DNA of 64,000 nt, from contig JNVV01000015.1 of the NCBI GenBank assembly GCA_000733355.1, positions 207,645-271,644 of the forward strand. The letters run 5' to 3'. The notes below the pieces were generated by a model that worked only from the letters and a program-made list of their open reading frames with translations, had not been told where the DNA came from and made no database searches. Below, piece after piece: positions 61,173 through 64,000 of this stretch. The translations under genes were made by a program, and so were the position numbers. Each line of letters starts with the position of its first letter. Within the stretch, counting starts at the first letter, position 1. Source of the stretch: Falciphora oryzae. Its lineage: Eukaryota; Ascomycota; Sordariomycetes; Magnaporthales; Magnaporthaceae.

Positions 61173-63110
61173 CTATGATAGCACCAACTCCACCATCCAG
61201 TCCTCCAGTTCGGCGCCAAATTCCTTTCGAAACAAGTCTGCCGCCGTGAAGCCGAGCCGGTCCCGGATATCCTTCCGAATACCTCGCTGGGATAAAATCA
61301 TAGCAATCCGTTGAAAACGAGGCAAATCCCCGCCCCTGCGAGCAAGCAGGTGCAGCGCAGTTCTTCCAACCTTGTCGGTTGCGTTGATGTTTTTCACAGC
61401 CTTGGCCAAAAGCTGGATACAATCGATCAGACAGTCGCGCTCACACGGTTTCGTAACGAGAGGGTCCGATGCTGCTGCCACCCGTTCAACAGCCTGAAGC
61501 AGCGGCGTGTCTCCGTAGCTGTTTTTTGCGTCTGGATCAACGCCCCAGGCGAGGAGAAGGGCCAGTACATCGAGGTGGTCCGAGGCAAAGTTCGTCAAAG
61601 CCAGATGCACTAAACATATTCGAAACGACGCGCCAAATTAACAAAATGGGAAACGAGAAGAAAAACGGAACATCGGCGTTGAGGAACAGGGGCGGGAGTG
61701 TCAACGGTGGGAAACTTACAAGCGTTGCGACCATGAAATTTCTCAGTGGCATTCACGTCTGCGCCGCGTTCAAGAAGCAACTTGACGATGCTTGGGTTCG
61801 GAACTTGGTCTGGCAGCTGGTGTAGCGATACAGCCACGAGCAAGAGCGTGTATCCTTTAAACTCCGAACGCCCCACGTCCGTATGCTTGTTGACGTCGAC
61901 CCCCCCAATCCAGCCAAAACTCAACAAGGGCCAGGTCGTTCCTTCGCACCGCCTCAAAAAGGACCCGGGGCATCAGGTCGAAGGCGGGCTCGGGCAGGTT
62001 GGCGAGGAGTAAGCCAACAAGCCTAAAGAACTCTTCTTTGGTCCGGATTCCGGGCCCGTACGTCAGGTGTGGAAGTATCTTGAATTGCGAGTCCCGGAAG
62101 CCCAGCTCGATAAAGTAGTCTTCAACTTCGTAATAGTTCTCGCCGCGATCCAAGTTTTCCCAGCTGAAGCCATCAATATCCGTGTCGGACACGGCAGCAC
62201 CTCTACTAGCCGCCCATTTGAGCATATAAAGGCCGCCGGAACTCAGGGCCAGATATGCCTGCCACCATTGTTAACTATAATTAGCTGGGCGCTGGAAAGG
62301 ATGGACAGATACATTTACGGCGTTTAGGAAACTTACAAAAGGCCTCGGGAAGTAATAAAATGTAACCGGGGACATGTTAACGTCAAGACCACGGCTAATC
62401 AGCAAATCGATGACATCAAGGTTCGTTTGATGCACGGTCGGATGCATCAAATCACTCCTCCGCACTATGAGGTTGCAAGCAGGGCCGTCGTCCATCCCAT
62501 CGTCGTCCTGCCGCTCGAAATATCTCCGGTTGGCATCGGCGCCAGAGTCGAGCAGCAGGCGCACGAGCTCGATGCTCAGGGGGCGCGGCGGGACGACCTC
62601 CCGGCTGTACCCCTCCATGACCGCCTCGTGCAGCGGCGAATGGAGCCCCTCGATGGTGTCGGAATCGGCGTCGACGTCTGCGCCAAGGGCGAGGAGCAGG
62701 CACGCGACGTCGGCATGGCGCCCCCGCACTGCCGCGTGAAGGGCCGTCTCGCCCTCGTGGACGCCGCTAATGTTGATGTCGGGGCTCCGGACCAGGGCGG
62801 CCATCAGCGCGTCCAGGTCGCCTGCGCACGCGGCCTCGTAGTACTTGCGGGCGTCGTGGTGGCCCGGGCCGAAGAAGAACTGGAGGCTGCGGCGTGCATC
62901 GCGATCCGCGTACTCTTGGCGGACGCGAGCTGAATACTCGCGTTCCGCCATGATGAACTGAGGGCCTGGCGGTTCCACCGCGGCGGTAGGCAGTCTCCGC
63001 CTGGCGCTGGGAGAGAAGGCATGGGAAGATTGACCAGTGGTGCGCGGGGCGGTGTGGTTTTCAGTACTCCGCGACCTCGTTGGTGCCTGGCGCGTGTGCT
63101 GTGGGGACAT
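61173..63110 (-). CDS. Ankyrin-repeat protein gene with one 1-nt frameshift
   Basis: Exons 63110-62337, 62258-61720 and 61609-61173 are joined by introns with GTAAGT donors and CAG/TAG acceptors. Ankyrin units are clear: GETALHAAVRGRHADVACLL, ELVRLLLDSGADANRR, SIVKLLLERGADVNA, GRNALHLALTNFASDHLDVL across the last splice, and GRTALHLLARRGG. The second exon changes frame at a run of seven G on the coding strand (C run at 61900-61906); removing one base restores WLDWGVDVN and also makes the exon phases agree. The product would be about 580 residues. An alternative start is the ATG at 62951 (MAEREYSARVRQ). Ankyrin proteins bind partners; no specific role is visible. The gene is either a recent pseudogene or carries a homopolymer error. 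Confidence 0.75.
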
Positions 63111-63432
63111 GCATGAGGCCGACCTGGGATAGTAAACCTCATCCTCTAGAAGAGTTTGTGGCGACTGGGTACATTTTCAGGGAGTCGTAGGAAAGTAATG
63201 GCGAAGTCGTTCTTCTTTATTGCATGTCTTCTTGCCTTCTCTTTGTCATGCCCGGCCTTCTTCGCCTCTCATATCTCAAGTTCAGTACCAAGACAGTACC
63301 AGATGATCACTTGACGTATCCAATCTCGCATAAGAACCGGCAACAACACCACCTCGTGCCGAAAATAGATGTCGAGCTCACCTAGGTATCGAGCCGACGA
63401 ACAAGGCACAGTATAAAAACCTTCCGAGATGG
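63111..63432. other. Short spacer between ankyrin gene and LtrA-like gene
   Basis: This 0.3-kb segment should carry the ankyrin gene promoter and the 3' UTR of the LtrA-like gene. Nothing else was seen. Confidence 0.6.
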
Positions 63433-64000
63433 TCATACAGCAGCAGCCGCCGCCCGCTTCTCGTCGTCCTTCCCCGAGGCAACAGGAGCATAACCCCTCT
63501 CCTCATTCTTCACAGCCTCCTCGAGCCGCCTCTTGCTGCAGCGCGCCATGTACCCCCTCTTGCACCCACCATCCTCCCCAAACCACGTCTCCTCCGGGCA
63601 CGACTTTCCATACGTCTCAACCAGCAAAACCCAAACCACCATCCCCGTCGTGGCCGCCACCAGCCCCAAGCTCTTGAGCGAGTCCTCCGGCACGGCAGCC
63701 AGGGCGCATATAGCGGCAGCAACAATGGCGCGGTTGGCCAGCCGCAGGGGCTTCGGGACGCGGCAGGTCGGCGGCAGCTTGTGCTCGTGGCAGAAGGAGA
63801 TGACGCCCATGAGGGCCAGCGACAGGCCGAGGCCGACGCAGTAGAAGAGACGGACGCCCAGGGGCAGGTAGGCCTCGGAGCGGTGGGCGTAGACGTCGGT
63901 CAGAGCCTTGGGCGGCGCGTTGGGCACGTCCGAGGCCACGACGAGCTTGGATAGCCCTGCAGTGGCGACGACGTAGCTCATGATGAAGGGGAGGTGGGCC
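63433..64000 (-). CDS. LtrA-family (low temperature requirement A-like) membrane protein, C-terminal part
   Basis: The frame is open from the right edge to the stop at 63433. The first visible residues (HLPFIMSYVVATAGLSKLV) lie inside a membrane segment, so the Met at 63981 is internal and the gene continues past 64000. Family features are VYAHRSEAYLPLGVRLFYC, GLGLSLALMGVISFCHEHK, PKPLRLANRAIVAA and VVWVLLVETYGKSCP, with at least four hydrophobic segments and a basic cytosolic tail. Fungal members are multi-pass membrane proteins of unknown role; the name comes from a Listeria gene and does not indicate function here. Confidence 0.75.
   Translation of the reverse strand, partial: AHLPFIMSYVVATAGLSKLVVASDVPNAPPKALTDVYAHRSEAYLPLGVRLFYCVGLGLSLALMGVISFCHEHKLPPTCRVPKPLRLANRAIVAAAICALAAVPEDSLKSLGLVAATTGMVVWVLLVETYGKSCPEETWFGEDGGCKRGYMARCSKRRLEEAVKNEERGYAPVASGKDDEKRAAAAAV

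Overview
The window comes from a filamentous ascomycete, most likely a Sordariomycete (Sordariales-like). The evidence is short introns with GTRNGT donors and CTAAC/CTGAC branch sites, GC-rich codon use, Sordariomycete-type protein families (HET domain, LtrA-like, fungal 7TM, TBCB/Alf1), and transposons carrying a repeat-induced point mutation (RIP) signature. The species cannot be fixed from sequence alone. No tRNA, rRNA or CRISPR array was recognised.

Host-gene region (1-42 kb): seven genes are supported. They are a 7TM membrane protein running off the left edge (1-1147, minus), a membrane-anchored RING-H2 ubiquitin ligase (3710-5495, minus), the tubulin-folding cofactor B/Alf1 (11409-12728, minus), a fungal Myb/SANT regulator (30931-32496, plus), a Trm9-type tRNA wobble-uridine methyltransferase (34793-36088, minus), an ABP1/CENP-B-like DNA-binding protein (37454-38455, plus) and a Gfo/Idh/MocA oxidoreductase of the dihydrodiol/D-xylose dehydrogenase type (39860-41335, minus). 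They are separated by unusually long spacers of 5.9 kb and 18.2 kb, rich in poly(A)/poly(T) tracts and microsatellites, in which no conserved protein can be read.

Accessory region (42-63 kb): it opens with a broken HET gene that has a WW-like N terminus (two nonsense codons and three 1-nt shifts), then a small secreted cysteine-rich protein. A 14-kb nest of transposons follows. A Helitron with a Rep-Pif1 helicase gene (about 47.08-60.39 kb) is split by a complete chromovirus-type Gypsy LTR retrotransposon (52344-59145, TSD ATATC). That element is itself split by an unrelated 285-bp solo LTR (56762-57046, TSD GTACC). A separate insertion of about 0.5 kb with a 139-bp tandem duplication breaks the Helitron upstream of its Rep catalytic core. 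The autonomous coding regions are full of TAA/TAG codons where Gln or Trp is expected. Inverted repeats lie near both outer ends of the island. The region ends with an ankyrin-repeat gene that has one 1-nt frameshift (61173-63110, minus).

Right edge: the C-terminal part of an LtrA-family membrane protein (63433 to beyond 64000, minus).

The genes do not form an operon or an evident biosynthetic cluster. The clearest story is a housekeeping/regulatory block with long spacers abutting a degenerating accessory island.
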